From positions 146,488 through 210,487 of the forward strand of contig JACRMS010000016.1 in assembly GCA_016214845.1 (NCBI GenBank): 64,000 nucleotides of DNA, read 5' to 3'. The notes under the pieces are model-generated. The model ran no database searches and was not told the DNA's origin. It saw nothing but the letters and a program-made list of their open reading frames with translations. Positions 1-7,977 of the stretch are shown piece after piece. Made by a program: the position numbers and the translations under genes. Position 1 is the first letter of the stretch, and the number at the start of each line of letters is the position of its first letter. Source of the stretch: Nitrospirota bacterium (GTDB lineage: Bacteria > Nitrospirota > Thermodesulfovibrionia > UBA6902).

Positions 1-1
1 C

Positions 2-682
2 TTACACGCGCTGGACGCCGTAAAGCAGAAGCAGAAACAGGTAATAACAATTGTGTCCGCAATCTTAGCTGTAGCCATATTATTTGTGGCCTTTAAGTTC
101 TACTCATCATCGCAAAATGAAAAGGCCTATGCGCTTGAGAAAGAAGCGTACAACATTTATTACAACACCAAGTCTGATAAAACCACCCCTGAAATGGAAA
201 GGTGGAAAAAGGCTGTGGACCTTTTCAAAAAATCCGTTGATGTGAAGGTGACCCCGACCGCGTTATATTACCTCGGCAACTGTTACTACAATCTTAATGA
301 TAATGAAAACGCGATAAAGCAGTACAGTTTATTTATCAATAAATTCGGAGGCAATTACGAAATAGTGCCCCTTGTTTATCAGAAACTTGCGTCCGCTTAT
401 TTTAAAACCGGCAAGAGCGACAAGGCCCTTGAGGCCCTCGGCAATCTTGCAAAAGTTAACGGCGGAATATTCAAGGATACAGCCCTGATGGCGGAAGCCA
501 GATATTATGAAAGCACCGGGAATGCTGAAAAGGCAAAAGAAAGATACAAAACCGTAGCCGCTGAATTCCCGAATTCACCGTGGGGCGCTGAGGCCAATTC
601 AAAGATCGCGGTAAATACGCAGGCCGCTCCGAAAGTTGAAACACAGCAGCAACCGCCCGCTGCCGGACCGGTCAAAAAATAA
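2..682 (+). CDS. Membrane-anchored TPR protein (5' partial)
   Basis: The reading frame is open from the window edge, so the true start lies upstream. A run of K/Q residues precedes one membrane helix (VSAILAVAILFVAFKFY), and the rest is predicted outside the membrane. It carries about three TPR-like helical repeats (for example ALYYLGNCYYNLNDNENAI, LAEARYYESTGNAEKAKE-type segments) and ends in a Gln/Pro-rich tail. Size and layout resemble YfgM- or YbgF/BamD-like scaffold proteins of the cell envelope. The partner is unknown. GTG at 53 is only an internal codon within the helix and should not be taken as the start. Confidence 0.75.
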   Translation, partial: LHALDAVKQKQKQVITIVSAILAVAILFVAFKFYSSSQNEKAYALEKEAYNIYYNTKSDKTTPEMERWKKAVDLFKKSVDVKVTPTALYYLGNCYYNLNDNENAIKQYSLFINKFGGNYEIVPLVYQKLASAYFKTGKSDKALEALGNLAKVNGGIFKDTALMAEARYYESTGNAEKAKERYKTVAAEFPNSPWGAEANSKIAVNTQAAPKVETQQQPPAAGPVKK

Positions 683-693
683 CAGGCTGAAAA

Positions 694-1488
694 TTATTTG
701 ATTACTTCATGCAGCTTTTCAGCCATTTGGGGATCAAGGGTTTTCAATATCTCATACTCCTTTGCGGCGGCGTCCTTCTGTTGCAAATTAAAATAAGAAA
801 CCCCGAGATTGAAATGTACATCCGCCGCGTCAGGATTAATTGCCAAGGCCTTCTTGTAGGCATCAATTGCGTATTTATGCATCGCCAGTTTCCCGTAAGA
901 TACGCCCATATTATAATATGCGTCGGCATTACGGGGTTTTATTATCAATGAGCTTTTATAAGACGATATTGCCTCTTTATACATTCCTGATTCGCTGTAG
1001 GAAATACCCAGATTATAATACGCGTCTGCGCTTTCCGGGTTAATTTTGATTACATTTTTATAAGCTTCCCGTTCCTCTTCGTTCATTCGTAATTTATTGT
1101 AGGTAATAGCGAGATTATTATACGCATTCACATAATCCGGTTTTATTTTTACTGCCTGCTTGAACGCCTCAACCGCCTCTTTATACATGCCCAATTCTAC
1201 ATATGCAGCTCCAATATCATTATGCGCATATGGGAAATCCGGTTTTAGCGCAATAACTTTTTTATAAGCTTCAATCGCCTCCTGATGTTTTCCTGATTTG
1301 CTTAATTCGTTGCCGCGATTGTAGAACATCACAGCCTTTTCAGCGTCACCGCCCTCAAGCGGTCCGATCTCCCGGCTGCTTGCGTGAGAGCTCCTTTCAA
1401 TGCCGGAATATGCAATGCCCGGGGAAAGGACCATCATAACTGCGAGAGTAAAAAAAGCAGGTATCTGTTTGATTGAATTTAAAATCAT
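694..1488 (-). CDS. Secreted TPR-repeat protein
   Basis: A 264-residue protein with an N-terminal signal peptide (hydrophobic stretch to about residue 28, AYS-like cleavage region) followed by six or more 34-residue TPR units. They repeat the pattern AYKKxIxxxPxxAxAYxNxGxxYxxxGMYKEAI, and several are near copies, which suggests internal duplication. Likely a periplasmic or envelope protein-protein interaction scaffold. An AGGAGG-like site precedes the ATG by 5 nt. It converges on the upstream TPR gene with an 11-nt gap. Specific function is not recognisable. Confidence 0.8.
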   Translation of the reverse strand: MILNSIKQIPAFFTLAVMMVLSPGIAYSGIERSSHASSREIGPLEGGDAEKAVMFYNRGNELSKSGKHQEAIEAYKKVIALKPDFPYAHNDIGAAYVELGMYKEAVEAFKQAVKIKPDYVNAYNNLAITYNKLRMNEEEREAYKNVIKINPESADAYYNLGISYSESGMYKEAISSYKSSLIIKPRNADAYYNMGVSYGKLAMHKYAIDAYKKALAINPDAADVHFNLGVSYFNLQQKDAAAKEYEILKTLDPQMAEKLHEVIK

Positions 1489-1580
1489 GTCTGCCTCCTT
1501 ATGCGGGCGAGTGTTTGCAGTTTGTAAGTTTAATTATTAAAGTATAGCAGAGCCGGGGTTTTAATTCCGTCAGCCAGTTG

Positions 1581-2927
1581 CTAAACGCTGTTGTACTGCT
1601 TCACATCAAGCTTTAATTTATCAAGCGCGTCAGGGTCGTAGTCTGAAAAAAGATGAGTGAAGACAGTGTTGTTTGTAAGAAGCGGATCTATGCCGTCATT
1701 AATTATTCCCATGCTCTTCAGTTCTTCCCAGCAGGATGTATGGGGAATCGGTGAGAATTCCGTGAGGTGGGTCCTCACGCCGGTCCCTTTCAGAAAGTCC
1801 ACTCCCTCGATGACCTCTTTAAGGCGCTGCCCCGGCATTCCGTACATGAGATAAGCGCCGATGTTCTCTTTTGTGAAGCCGTGCTTTTTCAAAATCCTTA
1901 CTGCGGAGACGAAACTCTCTGACGTGACCTTCCCTCCCGTCGTCGCCTGCCTGCCCTCGTTTATCGTCTCAAGCCCGAGGCGCAGCGTGGTGAAGCCTGA
2001 CTGCTTCATCAGGTGCGCAAGTTCATCGTCAATAAACCGCGCGTGAATGCCGTTAGGACAATGAAACCTCAGTTTCAATCCGAACTTAATTGTCTCTTTC
2101 AGGATGACTTTTATATGCGAACCGGCATTTACCAGAAGAGCGTCATCGTAAAAAGCAAAATCCCTGACGCCTGTCTTGTGAAGTTCATTTATTTCCCTGA
2201 TAACATCAACTGGTTCTCTTTGAAGAAAGTTGTTGTTCAGCACAGCCGACGCACAGTAAGAGCATTTGAAAGGACAGCCGTAACTTGTAAGGACAGGCGC
2301 AAAAGGAAACTGCCGGTACAGTCCAAGCCGGTAGTATGGTTTTGCAGAATTTATTTCATGCAGCTTGCAGCCAAATTGTCCAATTACAGTTTCAATTGCA
2401 GGGGCAGGTTTTAAACCTGCCCCTACGGAGGACAGCGAGGATTCATTGTCCTCTATCCGCCCTTTATAAACATAATCCGCGCCTGAATTCTCTACAGTGT
2501 GTTCATGAAAAAGGGTTGCGTATATGCCTCCGAGAATTACTGGCGTACCGGGCGATAAGGCCCTGCACATTTTTATTGCCTCCTGTACGCCGGGATACCA
2601 GTACGACATTATGGAGGTTATCAGGATGATATCGCAGGGCAAACTGTTTCTCAGCGTCTCCTTGAATTCCTCAAGGCCTATTCCGTATCGAGCATAATGC
2701 CTCGGAACTGCTTTCAAACAATCCGGTTTACCGACAATCTGTCTTGGATAGCTGCCCCTTCCGAATTTCTTGATCGTAAATGAGTCCGTGCAGTCTATTA
2801 ATTTCAGCTCCAGATCAAAGCGGCCCAAATATTCGGCAACCCTGAGCAGGCCCAGCGGCCTGGACCAGAGGTTTGCAGCAGCAAAGTCATAGATCCACGG
2901 ATTGACGAGGATGATCTTCGGTTTCAT
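1581..2927 (-). CDS. Radical SAM protein with B12-binding-like N-terminus
   Basis: A 448-residue protein. The N-terminal ~150 residues look like a cobalamin-binding Rossmann domain (RPLGLLRVAEYLGRFDLELK, later PVILGGIYATLFHEHTVEN). The radical SAM domain follows with the [4Fe-4S]/SAM motif YGCPFKCSYC near residue 215 and typical downstream strands (FAFYDDALL, LRLGLETINEGR). Such B12-type radical SAM enzymes act as methyltransferases or ring-modifying enzymes; the substrate cannot be told. An in-frame palindromic repeat (2398-2426) encodes a VGAGLKPAPA segment between the two domains, apparently tolerated in the linker. Confidence 0.8.
   Translation of the reverse strand: MKPKIILVNPWIYDFAAANLWSRPLGLLRVAEYLGRFDLELKLIDCTDSFTIKKFGRGSYPRQIVGKPDCLKAVPRHYARYGIGLEEFKETLRNSLPCDIILITSIMSYWYPGVQEAIKMCRALSPGTPVILGGIYATLFHEHTVENSGADYVYKGRIEDNESSLSSVGAGLKPAPAIETVIGQFGCKLHEINSAKPYYRLGLYRQFPFAPVLTSYGCPFKCSYCASAVLNNNFLQREPVDVIREINELHKTGVRDFAFYDDALLVNAGSHIKVILKETIKFGLKLRFHCPNGIHARFIDDELAHLMKQSGFTTLRLGLETINEGRQATTGGKVTSESFVSAVRILKKHGFTKENIGAYLMYGMPGQRLKEVIEGVDFLKGTGVRTHLTEFSPIPHTSCWEELKSMGIINDGIDPLLTNNTVFTHLFSDYDPDALDKLKLDVKQYNSV
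2398..2426. repeat. Palindromic repeat inside radical SAM gene
   Basis: Two perfect 12-base arms (AGGGGCAGGTTT and its complement) are separated by one base. The same palindrome, with CGGG for CAGG, occurs at 50890-50918 and 52311-52339. Here it is translated, adding about ten residues in a linker. Confidence 0.85.
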
Positions 2928-2983
2928 GGTTTTTCTCTTACTAAATATAACAGAAAATCTCTAATCCTAAAAACGGCAGTTAT

Positions 2984-3127
2984 ATCCACAGATTCCACAG
3001 ATAAAAACAATGACATAAATAAAAATTTGTAAACAAATGTTCATCCGCCAAAAGGTGAAAGTCAAAAGTTGTAGAGACGACCCGGCGGACCGTCTCTACT
3101 CTGTGATAATCTGTGTAATCTGTGGAT
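2984..3127. repeat. CAGATT-type inverted repeat element with nested hairpin
   Basis: The left end reads ATCCACAGATTCCACAGAT and the right end is its near complement (ATCTGTGTAATCTGTGGAT at 3109-3127). Between them lies a second hairpin with arms GTAGAGACG (3071-3079) and CGTCTCTAC (3091-3099). The element fills the divergent gap between the radical SAM gene and smpB. Relatives lie at 16790, 23013 and 39958. Confidence 0.8.
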
Positions 3128-3158
3128 AAATTCTTTTTCAGGTGTTATCCTCATAATC

Positions 3159-3605
3159 ATGGAGACTGTAGCTACCAACAGGAAGGCGTATCACGATTAT
3201 TTCATCCAGCAGACTTACGAGGCAGGCATCTCCCTTCTCGGGACAGAGGTAAAATCCCTGCGCGAAGGCAAGGCCAACCTCAAGGACAGCTACGCCATTA
3301 TTAAGAACGGCGAGGCGTTTCTCTTCAATTGTCACATCAGCCCGTACAGTCACGGGAACCTTCAAAACCATGACCCGCTGCGGACAAGGAAGCTCCTCCT
3401 TCATAAAAAAGAAATAGACAAGCTGCACGGCAACATCAGCCAGAAAGGGCTTACCCTCGTCCCTTTAAAAATCTATTTCAAAGGCGGGAAGGCAAAGGTC
3501 GAGATAGGGCTTGCAAAGGGCAAGAAGCAATATGAAAAACGTGAAGCGATAAAAGAGAAAGAAGCGAAAAGGGAGATCGAGAGGCATATGAGAAAGAGGA
3601 GCTAA
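3159..3605 (+). CDS. smpB: SsrA-binding protein SmpB
   Basis: A 148-residue protein matching SmpB along its length: N-terminal [18 protein letters not shown], the core [18 protein letters not shown], and C-terminal [19 protein letters not shown]. SmpB binds tmRNA and brings it to stalled ribosomes for trans-translation; the basic C-terminal tail reads the empty mRNA channel. No tmRNA gene was recognised next to it. It starts at ATG 32 nt after the repeat element and converges on the hydrogenase protease gene. Confidence 0.96.
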   Translation: METVATNRKAYHDYFIQQTYEAGISLLGTEVKSLREGKANLKDSYAIIKNGEAFLFNCHISPYSHGNLQNHDPLRTRKLLLHKKEIDKLHGNISQKGLTLVPLKIYFKGGKAKVEIGLAKGKKQYEKREAIKEKEAKREIERHMRKRS

Positions 3606-3626
3606 TGATTTTACCCTGCCCTGATT

Positions 3627-3674
3627 CCCCTATCTTCAAATCTTCTTAACTTCTCAACCTCTATCTTTTTGAAT
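3627..3674. repeat. CTTCTCAAC-type repeat arm at hydrogenase protease 3' end
   Basis: A CT-rich word array (TCTTCTTAACTTCTCAACCT) related to the arms at 9537-9610 and inside bioA (26101-26172). The stop codon of the protease gene (3654-3656) lies within it, so the last residues of that protein come from the repeat. Confidence 0.55.
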
Positions 3675-4142
3675 TACTTCCACTCCCCACTCTTTTAATT
3701 TCAGGACAACTTTATTCACAAGGGCGCCCAACTGTTGCTGGATATCATCCGACAATTCGACGCTTGTCTCCATTGACTTCGGCTGTATCCCGATGAGGCA
3801 CATCTCAGGCGGCGTGATTCCCATCAGCCTCGCTGCAAAGAGTGTATCGGGCAGACCGATCTGGTGCACTGAGAGCTTATTTGAGATCAGAAACGCGGGG
3901 ATCTTGTCGCCCTCAACAGTATCTATTGTCCCCGGTTCTTTTTTGAAATTCGCCGCGTCAATTATCAGGACCTTGTCCCTGCCTTCAAACAATGGCAGGA
4001 GATCAAGCCCCTTTGTCCCCCCGTCTATCAACTCAACGGACTCCGGGAAGACGTAATCGTTCTTTAATTTATTCACCGCATGAACGCCCACGCCGTCGTC
4101 AGACAAAAGTATGTTGCCGATACCAAAGATTGCTATGTTCAA
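3654..4142 (-). CDS. [NiFe] hydrogenase maturation protease (HyaD/HybD family)
   Basis: A 162-residue protein with the family signature GIGNILLSDDGVGVHAV at the N-terminus (nickel-binding acidic residue in the DDG motif), the IIDAA aspartate region and the SVHQIGL histidine region expected of the HybD fold. The family removes the short C-terminal extension after the last His of the large subunit once Ni and Fe are inserted. The large subunit here has a 15-residue tail after H554, which would be its substrate. It lies downstream of hydrogenase small, large and cytochrome b genes but behind a strong terminator, so its expression may be reduced or come from its own promoter. It ends in TGA. Confidence 0.92.
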   Translation of the reverse strand: MNIAIFGIGNILLSDDGVGVHAVNKLKNDYVFPESVELIDGGTKGLDLLPLFEGRDKVLIIDAANFKKEPGTIDTVEGDKIPAFLISNKLSVHQIGLPDTLFAARLMGITPPEMCLIGIQPKSMETSVELSDDIQQQLGALVNKVVLKLKEWGVEVIQKDRG

Positions 4143-4188
4143 AAGGTGCCTCCGCTTATCATGCAGCTATTATACATGAATCAAGATT

Positions 4189-4260
4189 AGCAAAGAGCAA
4201 AAGTGCAATAGTACCAAGTCAAAAGTGCAGAAGCAGAGAACAACTGAACTCAAAAAACAA
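4189..4260. repeat. AGCAAAAGTGCAG-type word repeat
   Basis: Short tandem words (GCAAAGAGCAAAAGTGCA, CAAAAGTGCAGAAGCAGAG) in the gap between cytochrome b and protease genes. Related words fill 38972-39058 and 31114-31155. Confidence 0.6.
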
Positions 4261-4292
4261 AAGCCCCGGAAGACTTGGCGTCTTCCGGGGCT
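4245..4292 (-). terminator. Strong Rho-independent terminator after the hydrogenase structural genes
   Basis: A perfect 13-bp stem, AGCCCCGGAAGAC (4262-4274) with GTCTTCCGGGGCT (4280-4292), and a 5-base loop. In minus-strand RNA it is followed by a U-rich run (TTTTGTTTTTTG). It separates the three structural genes from the protease gene. Confidence 0.88.
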
Positions 4293-4322
4293 GATAATTT
4301 AACTCTTGACTGCTTGCTGTTT

Positions 4323-4982
4323 TTACTTCAAGTCTTTTTCAGATATAAACTTGTATCCGGTGAAGATAGAGCCCATCAGGCCGCTCTTCTCTCTGCTGTC
4401 AGAGAACCACGAGATGTAGACATGTATCATCGCGAAGGCGAGTATCACGTACATGAAGATGTGATGATACAGCCGGATGGTCGGCAGAAGCATTATGCCA
4501 GTAAGCCATCCTCCAAGGAGCGTCCAGATAGCGCCTGAATGGTTTACCGAATACATCGCGAAACCTGAAACGATCTCGAAGATAAATATTATAAACAGCA
4601 GGAGGTATGTCAACCCTCCAAGGGCTGAATGTCCGACATGGCAGCTTTTTTTGCTGATCAGCAGGTAGCACTTCAGGTCATCGATCATCCTGCCGATCTT
4701 CTCGCCTGTAAATGGAAGCCATTCGCTGATGCAGGCATACTTGTTCCCGGCAAGTGACCAGTAGAGCCTGATGATCACGCTCATCATGAAGGTGTAGGCT
4801 GCTATGAAGTGAATGAGCCTCATCCAGCCCATTATCCACTGTTTTGAAGAATAGGCGTGAATAAAGGGACTCCCGATGTAAAACCCTGTAACGGACAGGG
4901 TAAGGATGCAGAGAAAGTTGATCCAGTGGGTAAATCTTACGGGAAATTCCCATGCGTAGGTTTTCAATCTCGTATCGTTCAT
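4323..4982 (-). CDS. Hydrogenase b-type cytochrome subunit (HyaC-like)
   Basis: A 219-residue membrane protein with four predicted helices and histidines placed for two b hemes (RFTHWINFL, MRLIHFIAAYTF, LYHHIFMYVILAFAMIHVYISW). The family anchors group 1 hydrogenases to the outer face of the cytoplasmic membrane and passes electrons from H2 to the quinone pool. It starts 13 nt after the large-subunit stop, with a GGGGG ribosome site, and clearly belongs to the same transcript. A terminator follows at once. Confidence 0.93.
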   Translation of the reverse strand: MNDTRLKTYAWEFPVRFTHWINFLCILTLSVTGFYIGSPFIHAYSSKQWIMGWMRLIHFIAAYTFMMSVIIRLYWSLAGNKYACISEWLPFTGEKIGRMIDDLKCYLLISKKSCHVGHSALGGLTYLLLFIIFIFEIVSGFAMYSVNHSGAIWTLLGGWLTGIMLLPTIRLYHHIFMYVILAFAMIHVYISWFSDSREKSGLMGSIFTGYKFISEKDLK

Positions 4983-4995
4983 ATTTACCCCCTTT

Positions 4996-6705
4996 CTATT
5001 TTATCCTTATCCTTGTTACCTCTTTACCGTCAGGGTCCACCACGTGAACAGCGCACGCCATGCAGGGATCGAACGAGTGGATCGTCCTTAAAATTTCCAC
5101 AGGCTGTTCGATGTTGGCTACAGGAGTTCCTATCAGCGCTTCTTCGTAAGGGCCTCTCTGGTTGTTGGCGTCTCTTGGAGAGCCGTTCCATGTGCCGGGG
5201 ACTACGCACTGGTAGTTTGCGATCTTGCCGTCCTTGATGTTTATCCAGTGGCCGAGCGCGCCTCTCGGCGCTTCGTGCAGGCCGTATCCTCTTGCCTCTT
5301 TGGGCCATTCAGAGGGGTCCCACTTTTCACCGGCGTGGATCTTGTAGTCGCCCTTCTTCATGTTCGCTGCAAGCTGATCGAGCCATACGGGAATCTGCTC
5401 GGCAGTGACAAGCGTTTCAATCGCGCGTGCCGCAATGCGTCCGAGTGTTGAGAACAAAGCCGCAGGCCCGACTCCCAGTGTCTTCAGGACGAGGTTTACC
5501 ACTTCCTGCACCCTCTTGTGCCCTGACCCGTACGCAACAAGCATTCTTGAAAGAGGTCCGACCTCCATCGCCTTGTTGTCATAGCGGGGGGCTTTCAGCC
5601 ATGTGTATTTCGCGTCCGTATCAAGGTATTCATACGGAGGCTTCGGACCTGTGTATTTGTAGTTTGTCTCGCCTTCCCAGGGATGCTTTGACGTGCTGTC
5701 GCCGCCGGAATATTCATACCATGAATGAGTTACATATTCAGCAACCTTGGTATGGTCCACGGGATGCACCTTTGATATGTCCTTGTTGAGAATGATGCCG
5801 CGCGGCAGCCAGAGGTTGTCGGTATTACTTACCGTGTCATTCGGGAATTCACCATACGCGAGGAAATTGCCGACGCCTGCTCCGTGGCCTGCCCAATCTT
5901 TATAGAATGGGGCCACCGCAAGGACGTCAGGGATATACACCTTCTCGACAAAGTCCTTTGCGACCTTTGCAAGCCCTGAGATAAAGGCTATGCTTCCAGC
6001 GTTCAGGGCGTTCTGGCTGTTCGGGTCAACAGGGATGGACATGCCGCCGACAATGTATGTCTGCGCGTGAGGGTTCTTTGCGCCGAGCAGGGCCTGTATT
6101 TTTATTACATCACGCTGCCAGTCAAGCGCTTCAAGATAGTGGGCGACTGCCATGAGATTCGCTTCAGCAGGAAGTTTGTACGCCGGATGCCCCCAGTAAG
6201 CATTCGCAAAGGGGCCGAGCTGCCCGTTCTCTACAAAGGCCTTGAGTTTGTCCTGGATGCCCTTGAAATAATCCGCGCTTGATTTCGGCCAGTCCGAGAT
6301 TGCCTGCGCAAGCGCTGATGTCTTTGCTGGGTCGGCCTTTAATGCGCTTACAATATCCACCCAGTCAAGCGCGTGGAGATGATAAAAATGGATTACATGG
6401 TCCTGAACGTACTGAATGCCGGTTATAAGGTTCCTTATAAGACGCGCGTTGTCAGGGATTGTGATGCCTAATGCGTTTTCGACCGCTCTCACCGAGGCGG
6501 TTGCGTGAACCGTTGTTCAGACGCCTCATATGCGCTGGGTAAAGGCCCACGCGTCTCTGGGGTCTCTGCCTCTGAGAATGATCTCAATGCCCCTGAACAT
6601 GGTGCTTGAGCTCCACGCGTCAACAACCTTGCCGCCTTCAACCTTTGCCTCGATCCTGAGATGTCCTTCAATTCTTGTAATCGGGTCAATAACTAACTTT
6701 GCCAA
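4996..6705 (-). CDS. [NiFe] hydrogenase large subunit with two in-frame UGA (predicted Sec60, Sec63)
   Basis: Reading through two UGA codons gives 569 residues homologous throughout to group 1 hydrogenase large subunits. The N-terminus has DPITRIEGHLRIEAKVEGG and FTQRI-U-GV-U-TTVHATASVRAVENALG; UGA occupies both positions of the CxxC that should bind nickel. The C-terminus keeps DPCMACAVH (C548, C551, H554) plus a 15-residue tail for the maturation protease. The start chosen is TTG at 6705-6703 with GAGGTG 7 nt upstream; a TGA three codons further up closes the frame. The frame has no other stop or frameshift. A hairpin fitting a bacterial SECIS follows the second UGA. Taking the GTG at 6492 as start would lose 71 conserved residues. 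Role: H2 oxidation at the outer membrane face together with the small subunit. Selenocysteine at these two places is inference; the alternative is a double nonsense pseudogene. Confidence 0.88.
6482..6501 (-). promoter_or_regulatory. Candidate SECIS hairpin for the two UGA codons
   Basis: In mRNA sense ACCGC-CUC pairs with GAG-A-GCGGU: eight base pairs with one bulged A and a GGU apical loop. The loop begins 23 nt after the second UGA and 32 nt after the first. Published bacterial SECIS models expect a loop roughly 16-37 nt downstream with G in the first two loop positions, so one hairpin could serve both codons. An alternative stem CGGTT/AACCG (6498-6512) overlaps it and would compete. Confidence 0.6.
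6517..6528 (-). other. Two in-frame UGA codons in the RxCGxC motif (UGVU)
   Basis: UGA at 6528-6526 (codon 60) and at 6519-6517 (codon 63), separated by codons for Gly-Val. Flanking codons give Gln-Arg-Ile before and Thr-Thr-Val-His after, matching the family at every conserved position, so only the two cysteines are replaced. Confidence 0.9.
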
Positions 6706-6731
6706 TGTAAATCACCTCACTTTCCGCTAAT

Positions 6732-7823
6732 CTATTTATCTTCTTTTTTGGGCGAGATTGCCCGTCCTATTCCGTGTATCACAAGGCCCGCCGCTGTTGC
6801 CGCGGCAAGTCCGGCGCCGACTTTATCAGCCGTGCTTTCGATGCTAACTCCGGGAACCTTCGGCAGTCTCCTGTAGAAGGGTGTCATGGTGTCCCAGAAG
6901 TTAGGCTCGGCGCAGCCGATGCAGCCGTGTCCTGCCTGAACAGGCCAGCTTGTGCCTTCATTGTATTTGATGGTGGGGCAGTTCTTAAATGTCTCAGGGC
7001 CCTTGCATCCCATTTCATATAAACACCAGCCCTGTCTGTGGCCCTCGTCTCCCCATTGCCTTACGAACTGCCCGGCGTCAAAGTGCGCCCTTCTCTCGCA
7101 ATTGTCGTGGATCCTTTTTCCGTAAGCGAAATAAGGCCTGCCGAGTTTATCAGTATTTGGGAGTGATCCGAACGTCAGGTAATGGACGATGCAGGCGGTA
7201 ATATTTTCAGCGTTTACCGGACAGCCCGGCAGGTTGATCACTGTCGCGCCCGGCACAGCCTCTTTTACACTTACCGCTCCTGTGGGATTCGGCAGCGCGG
7301 CAGGAATTCCTCCGTAAGCGGCGCATGTGCCTACTGCAATCGTTGCAAGCGCGTTGCCGCAAACCTCCCTTGCAATGTCAACAGCTGACCGGCCGCCTAT
7401 GCAGCAATAAACACCGCCGTCTTTCATGGGGATGGAGCCTTCCACAACAACAAGGTATTTGCCCTTCTGGTTTTTCACCACATCCATCAGCGACTTCTCC
7501 GCCTGCTTTCCCGCCGGCGCCATTATCGTCTCATGATAATCTACTGAGAGAATATCAAGGACAATGTCTCCGACTGTCGGCTTTGACGCCCTCAAAAGGG
7601 CCTCGGTATTGCCGCAGCAGTCCTGAAACTCAAGCCATACAAGATACGGCTTCTTGCCGCCCAGTGCTTCGGCGATCTTCGGGATGAACGAAGCGGGCAG
7701 TGCCAGTAATGCAGCCATCCCGGTGCAGAACTTCATGAAGTCTCTGCGGGACAAATCCTTATCGCCGAGAGCCCCCATTGATTCCGCTGCTTCCTGCAAT
7801 GGATCATCTGGAAACAACTTCAT
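6732..7823 (-). CDS. [NiFe] hydrogenase small subunit, Tat-exported
   Basis: A 363-residue protein starting at the ATG preceded by AGGAGGTGG; 40 further in-frame upstream codons lack a ribosome site. It has a twin-arginine signal (SRRDFMKF, residues 25-32), the iron-sulfur core and a C-terminal membrane helix (about 330-350). Cluster ligands seen: GTCAAYGG and LPGCPVN (proximal), HDNCERR with CLYEMGCKG (distal), NCPTIKYN with QAGHGCIGC (medial). The first proximal motif is DCCGNTEALL (C69, C70, N72) where CTGC is typical, so one proximal ligand is Asn and an extra Cys is adjacent. It is first in the operon, 26 nt from the large subunit. It carries electrons from the active site to cytochrome b. 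Confidence 0.95.
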   Translation of the reverse strand: MKLFPDDPLQEAAESMGALGDKDLSRRDFMKFCTGMAALLALPASFIPKIAEALGGKKPYLVWLEFQDCCGNTEALLRASKPTVGDIVLDILSVDYHETIMAPAGKQAEKSLMDVVKNQKGKYLVVVEGSIPMKDGGVYCCIGGRSAVDIAREVCGNALATIAVGTCAAYGGIPAALPNPTGAVSVKEAVPGATVINLPGCPVNAENITACIVHYLTFGSLPNTDKLGRPYFAYGKRIHDNCERRAHFDAGQFVRQWGDEGHRQGWCLYEMGCKGPETFKNCPTIKYNEGTSWPVQAGHGCIGCAEPNFWDTMTPFYRRLPKVPGVSIESTADKVGAGLAAATAAGLVIHGIGRAISPKKEDK

Positions 7824-7880
7824 AGAGCCACCTCCTTTTTGAAAATTAAGAGATTTGTTAAGCGTGTCCGTTATCGAAAA

Positions 7881-7907
7881 ATTATCATAAAACCCAATAC
7901 TTGTCAA
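7881..7907 (-). promoter_or_regulatory. Putative sigma-70 promoter of hydrogenase operon
   Basis: Minus-strand TTGACA (7907-7902) and GATAAT (7886-7881) with a 15-base spacer (16 if ATAATT is used), about 55 bases upstream of the small-subunit start. The spacer is short, but both boxes are close to consensus. Confidence 0.5.
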
Positions 7908-7977
7908 TAAAATAATTGCATTTGTAATACTGGACGTCAGCAAGGCCGGAAATGTCCCGTCTCCGGAGGAGTGTTTA

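Noticed and set aside
6517-6528. Genome-wide recoding of UGA to Trp or Gly
   Set aside because: UGA ends rpsB, purL, purF and the hydrogenase protease at the expected lengths, and Trp is encoded by TGG throughout.
6493-6720. Hydrogenase large subunit as a pseudogene or frameshifted gene
   Set aside because: Only the two motif Cys codons are stops; all other conserved residues, the ribosome site and the operon are intact, and a hairpin sits at the right distance. Two random nonsense changes at exactly these codons are unlikely.
7824-7943. Forty extra residues at the N-terminus of the hydrogenase small subunit
   Set aside because: They would precede the Tat signal, and the AGGAGGTGG site lies directly before ATG 7823. 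The region also holds the likely promoter.
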